From: Caprella mutica
Lineage: Eukaryota; Arthropoda; Malacostraca; Amphipoda; Caprellidae
Assembly (NCBI GenBank): GCA_947561585.1
Contig: CANNZV010000872.1
Location: 124,001-188,000 of the forward strand
Direction of reading: 5' to 3'
DNA length: 64,000 bases
The notes under the pieces were generated by a model. It was given only the letters and a program-made list of their open reading frames with translations, was not told where the DNA came from and made no database searches. How positions within the stretch are numbered: position 1 is the stretch's first letter; every line of letters begins with the position of its first letter. The position numbers were made by a program, and so were the translations under genes. Shown in pieces: positions 33,166 to 44,030 of the stretch.

Positions 33166-33201
33166 ACTGATTTCAACCCTACAAATCTGGGTAATATATA
33201 C
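33166..33201 (-). promoter_or_regulatory. Core promoter of peptide gene copy 4
   Basis: TATATATTACC box and ATCAGT initiator unchanged from copies 1-3. Confidence 0.7.
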
Positions 33202-33774
33202 CAGAGAGAGTTATAAGTCATGTACAAAACAAATGAAAAGTGTTCTTATTTGTCAAACATAGTTTGTCAATTCCCTGTATATTTACCTTAGGGCTTAGAG
33301 TTATTAGTCTTACTTATTTATGCATCTATGTTTTTTTCTTGTGTTAAGTTCACTATATTAATTACATATATAGACAGAATAAATCACAAATTCAGTTACT
33401 TTCAGAGAATGATTTCGATATTGCATTTTGCAAAGAAAACAATAGTCCATTAAATTAAAAACATTGCTGTTCTACCTCAGTTTATCGACGAAATATTCCC
33501 ATGTGTTTTTCGTGCGGGGATGAAAATGAGGTTCATTAACATATGTATAGGTGACAATTCACTTAATATTGAAGTATTTTAATTCGATATTTGAAAACCT
33601 AATATCTACCTGCATTCATTGCTGAAAGGTTAATTGGAATTAATCTTGAAATAAAAAAGTTAGGAGTTATTATTAGACGATTTATGTGGTCATTTTTTTT
33701 ACGTAAGTGGCTCAGTGTTTGTCGTTTTGAGAGGTTGTGTGGTGGTTTTGCTCGTCTCTTTGGAGCAAAGGGTA

Positions 33775-34290
33775 CACGGAAAACTACCAGGTGGAAAACT
33801 GCCAAAGCGGAAAACTGCCAAGCGGAAAACTAACAAAGCGGAAAACTACCAGGTGGAAAACTGCCAAAGCGGAAAACTACCAGGTGGAAAACTGCCAAGT
33901 GGAAAACTAACAAAGCGGAAAACTGCCAGTCGGAAAACAGATAAAGCTGAAAAATGCTAAAGCGGAAAACTGACAGGCAGAAATTTGCTAAAGTTGAAAA
34001 CTGCCAGGCGGAAAACTGCCAAAGCGGAAAACTGCCAAGCGGAAAACTGCCAAAGCGGAAAACTGCCAAGCGGAAAACTAACAAAGCGGAAAACTACCAG
34101 GTGGAAAACTGCCAAAGCGGAAAACTACCAGGTGGAAAACTGCCAAGTGGAAAACTAACAAAGCGGAAAACTGCCAGTCGGAAAACAGATAAAGCTGAAA
34201 AATGCTAAAGCGGAAAACTGACAGGCAGAAATTTGCTAAAGTTGAAAACTGCCAGGCGGAAAACTGTCAAAGCGGAAAACTGTCAATCAC
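33775..34290. repeat. Expanded GGAAAACTGCC minisatellite with 248-bp higher-order repeat, unit 4
   Basis: About 33 units. A block ending gctgaaaaatgctaaagcgg appears twice, offset by 248 bp and nearly identical, so a multi-unit segment was itself duplicated. Confidence 0.87.
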
Positions 34291-34784
34291 TCCTGGCAAT
34301 TTAATGATTTTAGTCACGAATAACATTCAAATTTATAAAAGAAATATAAATTTATAATAACATAATTCTACAAAATATTAATCATTTGCTTACATAATTA
34401 ATGTGTTAATTTATTTTATTCTTTGTGCTCATTGTCTCCTTGTTACAAATAATCGTTTCGTATAACACATATTTTCATTTGGTCCCACTTAAAACTCAAA
34501 CTTACGTTTAAATAGAAAACATCTAAACTTCAATAAGATTTGTCGAACAAGAGGATTAAAAGAATATATTTATTAGGATTTTTCGGTAGAATTATCTTAA
34601 TCTCAAGTAGAAGTAGCTTAGAAATATTTTTCTTCAGGTGTTACACAAATAAAATGTAGGCTAAGAAAATTTCAATAGGGACATTCACTTATATTCTATT
34701 AAATCATTTAAAAATTGAATATGTAAAGTATTGTTTAAGAAAATAAGTATTATAATTTATTTATATGTGTTCCCTTAGTGAAAT

Positions 34785-34935
34785 TAACTCAGAGAAATTG
34801 TTCCAGTGGAACTTTTCTTCGTGGAATTTCTCTGTGGAATTCTCCTCGGTTAAATTTCCCCAGTGGTATTGTCCCAGTTAATTTTTTCGTAGTGGAATTT
34901 TCTGCAGTGGAACTTTCTACAATGGAATTTCCCTA
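34785..34935. repeat. Degenerate cagtggaattttcc tandem repeat, unit 4
   Basis: Counterpart of 21419-21565. Confidence 0.68.
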
Positions 34936-34949
34936 GAATCGTTTAGAAC

Positions 34950-36430
34950 ATACGGAAGGGGTGAACTCAACCGCATTAAAACTTCTCTTTCGCTACTGAT
35001 AGGATACTGAAGGCCTTCCCTCTTTTGGTTGCAAGTGCCATTAGCCTTTGAAACTAGGCGGACTCTCTTGGATCGTTCGCAGTTTCAACAATGCGTCTAC
35101 CTATGGACTTTATTATTATCGAGGTCGTACTGCCGTACGCTTCATTATAAAACTATCACCTAAGTCGTCGCATTTCTAAAATGTAAGATTATCTGCATCC
35201 TTGGCAGCTGATCCAGTCTCAACCGCGGAATCATTGAGGTTTGTCTCGGCAAATGTTCCAACAGATATGCAACCTCAAATCAGTCTCTTAACATTCCTTT
35301 AAGGAAACACAGTAATGTCTCTATCAAGTCTAAGAGGCGCAAACAGTGGAAGGAGTCCTGTTCTCTGCGAAGCCCGTTTCACAATATCATTTATTGCCTC
35401 ATACCTTGGGTGATACCCAAAACTGTACCTACAAGACAAGCCATGCAGTCCTTTAACATCCATTCCTCTACCACAGCGATAAGAATAAGGTTCACAAACT
35501 CTGGCACCCACTCTGAGATCAATGACTACCCTCCAATCCTCTGGAGCAAGCCGAGTACCTAATGAAAGAATGGGAATTGAATTCAACCACACTTTAGTTT
35601 CCTTACGAGGTGCGAATAAAAGTCATGCTCTTGCCACATGATCAGCTCTAGCCAACAGAATCTCCATTAATGAATGAGCCCGAGGTGTATCCCATTCTTT
35701 TTAACTGTACTCATGGACTTTAATTGGGATACCAGTCTGTAAACCCCTCTTCCATGTTCCAACTGCATCTGTAAGTTCTCCTTTATCGACCAAATTGATA
35801 TAAGAAAGAACAGCTTCAACCAGATAACTCACAGAATATATTAAAAACACAATCCAGACCTATTGACCTAGAGCCCAGTCCACCACGGTCAAACGGTAGA
35901 CTTGCCTGAACCAATGAATCAGCCAACATCTCTACATTGGACACACTAACTATGGCACATCTAATTGATGCATCAGAACAGCTTAGCTTTAATTCGTGCT
36001 TGTAAACTGGAGTGGCCGGTGAAACACATATTGCAGTTCCGGAATGGAGAAAACTTTTCTCAACAAAACGAAGGCTTGACAGTTTTCGACAACCCCCAAC
36101 CAAGAGACTATGAAGTCCAGGTCTTCTTTCTTCCTTCAAATCTCGACAGGAATACCAATATCACTTATAGGCGTTCTCAATAAGAGCAAAAAGAGCATTT
36201 ATATCTCTATGGACCACCCTGACATTAAGAAGCAGTGCCCGGAACAACAATTCTGTTTAACCAGGAGCAATATCATCGAGGATTGTCCAATCACATTTGC
36301 GCTATCAAATTCAAGATCAAAGACACCAAAGCCATTAATCAAGATAATATGTCCTCCAAAGTACTTTATGGTATATCGACGTACCAAAGTTATGGTATTT
36401 GTAACATCTGTCTGCTTAAATATAAGCCTT
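34950..36430 (-). pseudogene. Decayed reverse-transcriptase ORF fragment, unit 4
   Basis: Third full copy; closer to unit 2 than to unit 1 (VGARVCEPYSYRCGRG, GLHGLSCRYSFGYHPRY). An additional stop cuts the upstream part of the frame that is open in unit 2 (ttttta for tttttg at about 35700). Confidence 0.7.
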
Positions 36431-37010
36431 AGCGACAAAATATTTAGCCGTTATAATAAATATTATTTGTTGCGAAGATAAAAATAGACAGTTTGTTTAA
36501 TTTAGGAGGAGTACTTTTTTTATTCTATAAGCATTTAAATGCACTCCATTAACTATACAACTATTAACTATCAATATATTAAGTATTTTATTTGGGTAAT
36601 TAAGTTCCCTACGAAAATTTTCGATAGATAAACTATTATTAATAATTATTAGATGTATGAAAAATTCTAGAACAGCCTAGGTTGAACCGTTCCAATTGAC
36701 TAAATTGCACAGAGTTCCCAACTGATGCGGTCATTGAGTCACCTTTATTGTATCAGGTTTGATAAACAATTTATTGTATCAGGTTTGAACGAAGATATGG
36801 CATCCATTATTATATTCGGAAAATTCCAATTTTTCAAATAATTAGAATCAAATAAATATTAGTTTTACAAACAGGGGAACTTGCTCTTGCACGGTCTAGC
36901 TTCTTGTAAGAAGTCCATGGGAAATTTTAACAGAAAATGAATTTGAGAATTCGTTTACATATGAATTATGAACCTACATAAAAATATGCTAAATCATGAA
37001 TTAAACACAG
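36431..37010. other. Unit spacer, copy in unit 4
   Basis: Like 23061-23630 with a small local duplication (caatttattgtatcaggttt). No gene. Confidence 0.5.
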
Positions 37011-37229
37011 GTTTTTAGTGCAGAATTTATTCAATCAAATTATATTTTTGGCGAGTCATATCCTAGAATAACAATTTATACAATAATTGATTATAAGTAG
37101 GTATATGATATTTTGAAAAAAGTAATAATTGATAACTTTATACAAAAGTATTTGATCTTACAATCCCTGTTTTCCAAAATCATTCCTATTATCATTCACT
37201 AAATATAAGAGTCTGTTAAGATTACAGTT

Positions 37230-37460
37230 CTAACCCATAGCTATTCTGCAGTAGTGTGTTCGACAGTAAGCTGATCCCAAGCCCCAAGGTTTAGTTTCTC
37301 TGTCCTCCATCTTGTTTTCGTCATTTTCCAGACTCTTGACGAACATACCAGTGTCAGCACGAACTTGGTCTTCAGAGTTAGCTGCTGAGTCACCGACAGC
37401 GCAGTCCGTGAAGCAGAAAATAGCCAAAGCGATGACTAGGAAGGAGATTGTTAACTTCAT
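37230..37460 (-). CDS. Small secreted cysteine peptide precursor, copy 5 (divergent mature part)
   Basis: 76 residues, sister of copy 4: same signal and pro-part, then ETKPWGLGSAYCRTHYCRIAMG. Between copies 4 and 5 the ring (YCRTHYCR) is unchanged while about half of the residues before it differ. AATAAA at 37026-37031. It is the last intact gene of the array; decayed pieces of further units lie beyond 55.9 kb. Confidence 0.78.
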   Translation of the reverse strand: MKLTISFLVIALAIFCFTDCAVGDSAANSEDQVRADTGMFVKSLENDENKMEDRETKPWGLGSAYCRTHYCRIAMG

Positions 37461-37510
37461 GGTGGAGAGAAGTGGGAGAGTTGTTAGTCTATTGTAGAAG
37501 TTCTGAAGCT

Positions 37511-37546
37511 ACTGATTTCAACCCTACAAATCTGGGTAATATATAC
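37511..37546 (-). promoter_or_regulatory. Core promoter of peptide gene copy 5
   Basis: TATATATTACC box and ATCAGT initiator as in copy 1. Confidence 0.7.
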
Positions 37547-37954
37547 CGGAGAGAGTTATAAGTCATGTACACAACAAATGAAAAGTGTTCTTATTTGTCA
37601 AACATAGTTTGTCAATTCCCTGTATTGACTATGACATCACCATTTTCGTCATAGGGCATTTTGTCAGTTCCTTTAGAGCTATTAGTCTCACTATTTTATA
37701 CATCCATGGTGATTTTAATTTGGTATGCAATAAGTTTACAATAAGTACATACAATTTTAAATCACAAATGTATTTGATTTCAGGAGGATGACAAAACGGA
37801 AATATTTAGACTTAATTTTATATTCATCGGTTTTTAATTGTATCAAATTAAACTATAATTTGTCGTGTATATTGTATAATATTCGAAATAAATAATAAAT
37901 GTATCTAATTGCTATGTTTTTATTATAATGTTGAAATCTCACTATTACAATATG

Positions 37955-38135
37955 ATGAATGGTGGACAATTGCCACCCGGATAATTGCCACCCCTGGACA
38001 ATTGCCACCCCCGGACAATTGCCATTCCCGGACAACTGCCACCCCCGGATAATTGTCACCCCCGGACAATTGCCACCCCCGGACAACTGCCACCCCCGGA
38101 CAATTGCCACCCCCGGACAATTGCCTCTCTCGGAA
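37955..38135. repeat. ggacaattgccaccccc minisatellite
   Basis: About ten units of 17-18 bp. Open frames on both strands are repeat shadows. The complementary word (ggcaattg) forms another array at 55688-55842 on the far side of the retrotransposon. Confidence 0.9.
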
Positions 38136-38529
38136 AATTTCCCCTCTAATTTCCAAGCAACCAAAGTTAATGGCGCCCACACTAGGTTGACTAATCGTAT
38201 TGGTACTCCGTGTGGTTTTCTGCAAAATGGGCCAACTTGGTGACAGCATGGGCTGTTATGCTGAAACAATCTTGGCCTGAAATGTTGCCGATATGTTAAT
38301 GAAGTTTCAGCAATATAATGTTGATACGCTATATGCCTATGTATATTAATCAGGTTGGGCCAACATGACTACTCAATGAGATGGAACTATCGAACTAGGA
38401 CCCCAATCGGACCGCTAACCGAAGATTATTTGAAGTACTGAATAGTCTATCTAGGTTTTTCTTGGGGTTAATATAAATAATTAGAATATAAATACCTAAA
38501 TATATAATTTGTAACAGAAATATTTAATA
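38136..38529. other. Unique stretch, nothing recognised
   Basis: About 390 bp between two minisatellites; no frame, RNA gene or transposon end identified. Confidence 0.5.
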
Positions 38530-38715
38530 ATTTTTCCGGAAACAAATTTGACGAAACCAAATTCTCCGAAAACTAATTTGTCGAACCCTAATTCGCCGAA
38601 CCGGATTCTCCGAATACGAATTTGCCGAAAACCAAATTTGTCGAAAACGGATTCGCCGAAGTGAAGATTTGCCGAAAGCCAAATTTGTCTAAAGACAAAT
38701 TTACCGAAAGACTTA
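38530..38715. repeat. caaatttgccgaaa minisatellite
   Basis: Irregular 15-17 bp units (ccgaaaacaaatttg, attcgccgaa). The complementary form lies at 55480-55615. Confidence 0.82.
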
Positions 38716-38874
38716 TTTAAAACAGAATGTAAAATTACGCAATAGTTACAGAAATGAAACGAAACAATTAAATCATTACCATAAGTTACACTCATTGAGT
38801 TATGATAAACTACTCTAGAGAGAGGAAGTGTTACAGTGATTGCAGGACGCTAAGGAAGACGGTGTAAAACTTTA

Positions 38875-39050
38875 TTTTATTTCAGTTATATCATTTCTCC
38901 ATTAAATTTTGTTTCAGTTATGTCATTTCTCCATTAAATTTTGTTTCAGTTATATCATTTCTCCATTAAATTTTGTTTCAGTTATATCTTTTCTCCATTA
39001 AATTTTGTTTCAGTTATATCTTTTCTCCATTAAATTTTGTTTCAGTTAGG
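38875..39050. repeat. 32-bp minisatellite at the retrotransposon insertion site
   Basis: Five units with gtttcagttatatc and tctccattaaattttg. The Bel/Pao element is inserted just past the last, partial unit. Confidence 0.9.
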
Positions 39051-39058
39051 TTCAGTTT

Positions 39059-40973
39059 TGTCTAATACATAGTATTTTTGTATATATTGTATTTGCGAAG
39101 TTCCTGGCGTGTTTCTAATTAATATCAGTTTCGATCATACAATATTGTGCAGTAGAAATAACACGCCTGGATCTTCCCAAATCACCTACTGCTTGTGCCC
39201 TAGTTTTCCGCAGTTGCCGTCAGCTGATGAGAAGATTTGGCGAGCAGTCCGCTTTATGGACAGATAAATAGGGGATCGTTTTTTGAAGTGAGCTGTGGAC
39301 TCTCTCTTGAAGTGGCGGACTTCAATTCTCCGCTGAAGTCCCTTGTACCTCCTCATCAACTCCCCTGAGATGACTGGCTAAGCTAAGGGAGTCTGGGAGG
39401 CGAGACTGCGGGCACAGTGGCGATGATTTCTGGGCGACATGTTTCCTATCTGTTTATCGTAAGTTTCTTACTGCCGTATTGATATGGTCCAACAGATAGA
39501 AAATTGAACTGTAAAGTTTAATGAATCTAGATTACTTCTTATCTCCATCCATTAATCTTTATCACGCCAGGAACCAATTATTCATTACTTATAACATCCG
39601 TAACTTATAACTTTAATTCCTTATAACTTCAATTCCTTATAACTTCAATTCCTTATAACTTCAATTCCTTATAACGTTAATTCCTTATAACTTCAATTCC
39701 TTATAACTTCAATTCCTTATAACTTCAATTCCTTATAACTTCAATTCCTTATAACTTCAATTCCTTATAACTTCAATTCCTTATAACTTCAATTCCTTAT
39801 AACTTCAATTCCTTATAACTTCAATTCCTTATAACTTTAATTCCTTATAACTTCAATTCCTTATAACTTCAATTCCTTATAACTTCAATTCCTTATAACT
39901 TCAATTCCTTATAACTTCAATTCCTTATAACTTCAATTCCTTATAACTTCAATTCCTTATAACTTCAATTCCTTATAACGTTAATTCCTTATAACGTTAA
40001 TTCCTTATAACTTCAATTCCTTATAACTTCAATTCCTTATAACGTTAATTCCTTATAACTTCAATTCCTTATAACTTCAATTCCTTATAACGTTAATTCC
40101 TTATAACGTTAATTCCTTATAACGTTAATTCCTTATAACTTCAATTCCTTATAACGTTAATTCCTTATAACTTCAATTCCTTATAACTTCAATTCCTTAT
40201 AACTTCAATTCCTTATAACTTCAATTCCTTATAACGTTAACTCCTTATAACGTTAATTCCTTATAACGTTAACTCCTTATAACGTTAATTCCTTATAACG
40301 TTAATTCCTTATAACGTTAATTCCTTATAACGTTAATTCCTTATAACGTTAATTCCTTATAACGTTAATTCCTTATAACGTTAATTCCTTATAACGTTAA
40401 TTCCTTATAACGTTAATTCCTTATAACGTTAATTCCTTATAACGTTAATTCCTTATAACGTTAATTCCTTATAACGTTAATTCCTTATAACGTTAATTCC
40501 TTATAACGTTAATTCCTTATAACGTTAATTCCTTATAACGTTAATTCCTTATAACGTTAATTCCTTATAACGTTAATTCCTTATAACGTTAATTCCTTAT
40601 AACGTTAATTCCTTATAACGTTAATTCCTTATAACGTTAATTCCTTATAACGTTAATTCCTTATAACGTTAATTCCTTATAACGTTAAATTACTTAAACG
40701 TTCATTACTATTATTCCATTCTTATAAAACTATAACCCCTTTTTTGTGTGTTCGGCTAGTGTTTTCATTACGGTAATAGTTACCTTCTATTTCAGAAACC
40801 GGTAATTCAGCACAGCCGAGCTTACGCACGCATTTGATCACTCACTCTACTGGAGAAAAACTTGTAGATTACAGTTCTCAATTAATATAACTTTTATTAC
40901 CCCCAATACTGGCATTAAACATTAAGGTAAATAAGATCCTTCAGGCTTATTTACTATTTCCAAATATCTTTCA
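39059..40973 (+). repeat. 5' LTR (1,915 bp)
   Basis: Starts tgtctaatacatag, ends aaatatctttca. About 530 bp of unique sequence, then a 16-bp array of about 1.1 kb, then about 280 bp of unique sequence. Confidence 0.95.
39587..40694. repeat. 16-bp array in the 5' LTR
   Basis: About 69 units. Two main types: cttcaattccttataa (mostly the first half) and cgttaattccttataa (almost all of the second half). Confidence 0.95.
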
Positions 40974-40991
40974 TGGTGGCCAGTATGGGGA
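40974..40991 (+). other. Primer-binding site
   Basis: tggtggccagtatgggga starts at the first base after the 5' LTR; TGG pairs with the CCA end of a tRNA. The tRNA identity was not determined. Confidence 0.75.
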
Positions 40992-41114
40992 TATAAGTGA
41001 TCACGTGTTGCCTAAGTCTCGCCGGTGCTTCGGTTTCGTCTCCTTGCCCTAATTTCTATATTTTGAATTAAATTTTTCTTTAATTTTTTTTGGTAGTCTT
41101 TTGATAGTTTCATC

Positions 41115-44030
41115 ATGGGTGATTCTGAATTACAAGCTGCTTTGAAGGAGCGTAAATATGCGCGTTCAAAAGTTACCCGTATTTATAATAATACGTCAAC
41201 TAATATTGAGTCTTTGAATGAACTTAAAAAATCTGAATATGTGACTAACCTCAATGAACTTAGGGTTGAGCTTAAAGACATCGACAAAAGAGTTTATCAA
41301 TTGTCCCCCGAAATGACAGAGGTGGAAGAGGAAGATATGTTAAGGGAGGAGGAAAGTTATAACTACAAAGTAACTTTAGCTATTGCTCTTTTGCAGCCTT
41401 CTCCAAATATTGATAATAATGATTCTGCATCTAACTCTTCCAATCTTCATTCTATACCTACTAAGCTTAGATTACCTACTATCGATTTACCTACTTTTTC
41501 TAACGATAAAACTGAAAGCCTAGAGCAGTTTTTCCACGCTCTCGAATCAATTTTGAGTAAGCACGGTTTATCTGAGTACGAAAAGTTTGTATATTTAAAA
41601 TCTCAAGTTAAAAAAGGACCGAGCGCTTTGATAAATTCATTGGAACCAGGAGAACAAACTTATACGGTTGCTAAGAAACTCCTGGCTGACGCATTTGCCT
41701 CGCCACTTACTCAGCGTTACGATGTTCTAAAACGATTGTGTCAGCTTAAGTTATCTCCCAGTAGCGATGTATATGAATTTATCGGTGAAGTACGTAGTGT
41801 CATATCTTCGATCAAACTACTAAACATTAATGTAGATACGGTCATACAATTTTTTGTATGGCACGCGATGAACGATAAATTCCAAAATCAACTCATTCAA
41901 ATTACAAATAATTCTAAACCATCGTTAGATGAAATTATGAATAATGTATTTTCCGCAACAGAGAGGTACATGAAACTAACTGAGAGAAATCCTGAAAATA
42001 AACCCAGATCAAATTTTAATATTGAACCACGAAAAAGGGAAAGTCCTGTAAAAACAAACAACTTAGCAGTAGAAGTAAAATACAAAAATTACAAACTTTG
42101 CCCGCTTTGTACTGATGATAATAAGAAAGTTAGCCACGTTCTTCGTGAGTGTACCTCGTACGTATCTCCTGACGAGAAAATCAAAAAGCTAGAATCTCTG
42201 AATTTTTGTGGCAAGTGTTCATTTAGGAATCATAAGACTGTAAACTGTAGATTCAAATTTAGTAGCCCATGTAGGTCATGTAATGGTAATCATTTGACAT
42301 GTTTATGTACCAATAAAACTAGAAATGACCCTACTAATTCTGCTAACTCTTATTCCTCTACAGTTCATTTTAAAAGTGCTTTGGGTGCTGAAAATATTAT
42401 TTTGCCTACTTTTTCACTATCTATTATAGGTAACCCTGAGAAGGCGACTTGTCGTGTATTAAATGACACTGGGTCGCAGAGGAATTTCATTAGTAGAAAA
42501 ATTGCGCAGAAATTAAACCTCAGTGTTGTTAGAAGAGATATTGATTTGGTGATCTTCGGATTTAATTCGGAAAAACGTGTTAAGACAGATATAGTTGAAG
42601 TGAATGTTCTTATTGATGGGGAAAATTATAAAATAGATGCCATAGTTGTTCCTTCAATTAATATCTCTCTGAATATTCCTAACATAAGTAATGTTGCTAG
42701 CAAATTTAGAGAAAAAGGATACGAACTAGCTGATAAAACTATACTTAATGATTCAAATGTAGATATTGACCTTATTATGGGACCTGATGCTATTAGATTA
42801 TTATGTCCTGAAACTGTAGAATTTGGCAATATTCCTGAGAAAGCTGTATATTTATTAACTAAAATAGGATGTATGTTGCTTGGGGATATTAATCACAATT
42901 TGAATGGTTTACGTTCGTTACCTGAAAACCAGTTGCTTGAAACTGATGTTAAAGGGAGGAATACTGAAATTCAAACTTCTTCTTCTGATATTGTACATAC
43001 CAATGTTGTTACTTCTATTATTGATGTATATGATAGCAACGGTAATATAGATTTAGTTAAGTTGGATAATACTAAAGATATGGTCTTGGAAGAACAAAGT
43101 AATTACTACATGAATTATGACTCTTTAACTAAAGAACCCGAATCTAATGAAATTAATGACGAGGTAGTTAATTATGTACTCTCTAATACCGAAAGATCGG
43201 AAGATGATAGACTAATTATGCCGCTCCCCTGGAATCCTGATTGTAAACATTTGCTGGCAACTAACTTTAATCTAAGTAAAAAGATTTTGTACTCTAATTT
43301 GAATAAAATGAAAGACAGTGATAAGATTCTCATGTACGATAAAGTGTTTCAGGAGCAAGAACAGTTAGGCATTATCGAACGTATTGACGATATAGATCAA
43401 TTTATGAATGATCATCCTGAGTGCAGTTTTCTCCCACATATGGGAATTTTTCGTCCTAATAAGGAAACTACCAAATGTCGTGTGGTCTATTTGTCAAACC
43501 TTTGTGAGAAAACTAAAACAAAACCTAACTCAGTTAGTCATAATAATGCTCTGTTACCGGGTCCTTGCTTAAACAATAAATTAACAACTGCTTTGATGCT
43601 ATCTAGATTTGTCAGGTTTATCTTAATATTTGATATTCAAAAAGCCTTTCTTAATATACAATTAAGAGAATGTGACCAAAACAAGCTATTGTTTTTATGG
43701 TTTCGCAATGTAGGTAATGGAGACTATAGAATTGTTGCCTATAGAAATTTAAGATTGAGTTTCGGTTTGAGACCGAGTCCTGCTATTCTGATGCTTGCAT
43801 TATACAAGATTCTTATTATTGATGTAGAGAATGATGACTATGACTTGCTTAAATTAAAGACTCTTATTTATGCTAATATTTACATGGATAATGGTTTGGT
43901 TTCGTCTAATGACGAAAGGGAATTGAAAACTTTCTATGACCAGTTGCCAATTGTGTTTAGAAACTATAAATTTGAGTTACAGCAGTATTTAACTAATTTG
44001 GATTCCCTACAGACCGAAATTGACACATAA
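41115..44030 (+). CDS. Bel/Pao gag-protease-RT part of the polyprotein
   Basis: 971 codons. About 4-60: Bel/Pao N-terminal helical region (ALKERKYARSKVTRIY). About 117-290: DUF1759-type gag region (LPTIDLPTFSND). About 328-400: three CxxC-rich knuckles. About 445-600: aspartic protease with NDTGSQRNFIS. About 770-971: RT, with motif A IFDIQKAF near 840. Motif C reads YMDN at 923-926 where YxDD is usual in retroelements; this may be a family variant or a defect. The frame ends at TAA (44028-44030) between RT and RNase H; the same frame continues behind it, so this stop is internal to pol and not at a gag/pol border. Confidence 0.93.
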   Translation: MGDSELQAALKERKYARSKVTRIYNNTSTNIESLNELKKSEYVTNLNELRVELKDIDKRVYQLSPEMTEVEEEDMLREEESYNYKVTLAIALLQPSPNIDNNDSASNSSNLHSIPTKLRLPTIDLPTFSNDKTESLEQFFHALESILSKHGLSEYEKFVYLKSQVKKGPSALINSLEPGEQTYTVAKKLLADAFASPLTQRYDVLKRLCQLKLSPSSDVYEFIGEVRSVISSIKLLNINVDTVIQFFVWHAMNDKFQNQLIQITNNSKPSLDEIMNNVFSATERYMKLTERNPENKPRSNFNIEPRKRESPVKTNNLAVEVKYKNYKLCPLCTDDNKKVSHVLRECTSYVSPDEKIKKLESLNFCGKCSFRNHKTVNCRFKFSSPCRSCNGNHLTCLCTNKTRNDPTNSANSYSSTVHFKSALGAENIILPTFSLSIIGNPEKATCRVLNDTGSQRNFISRKIAQKLNLSVVRRDIDLVIFGFNSEKRVKTDIVEVNVLIDGENYKIDAIVVPSINISLNIPNISNVASKFREKGYELADKTILNDSNVDIDLIMGPDAIRLLCPETVEFGNIPEKAVYLLTKIGCMLLGDINHNLNGLRSLPENQLLETDVKGRNTEIQTSSSDIVHTNVVTSIIDVYDSNGNIDLVKLDNTKDMVLEEQSNYYMNYDSLTKEPESNEINDEVVNYVLSNTERSEDDRLIMPLPWNPDCKHLLATNFNLSKKILYSNLNKMKDSDKILMYDKVFQEQEQLGIIERIDDIDQFMNDHPECSFLPHMGIFRPNKETTKCRVVYLSNLCEKTKTKPNSVSHNNALLPGPCLNNKLTTALMLSRFVRFILIFDIQKAFLNIQLRECDQNKLLFLWFRNVGNGDYRIVAYRNLRLSFGLRPSPAILMLALYKILIIDVENDDYDLLKLKTLIYANIYMDNGLVSSNDERELKTFYDQLPIVFRNYKFELQQYLTNLDSLQTEIDT

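Noticed and set aside
33715..34208. Lys/Cys-rich frames resembling small secreted proteins
   Set aside because: They read through the GGAAAACTGCC minisatellite, lack a signal peptide and are not kept in other units.
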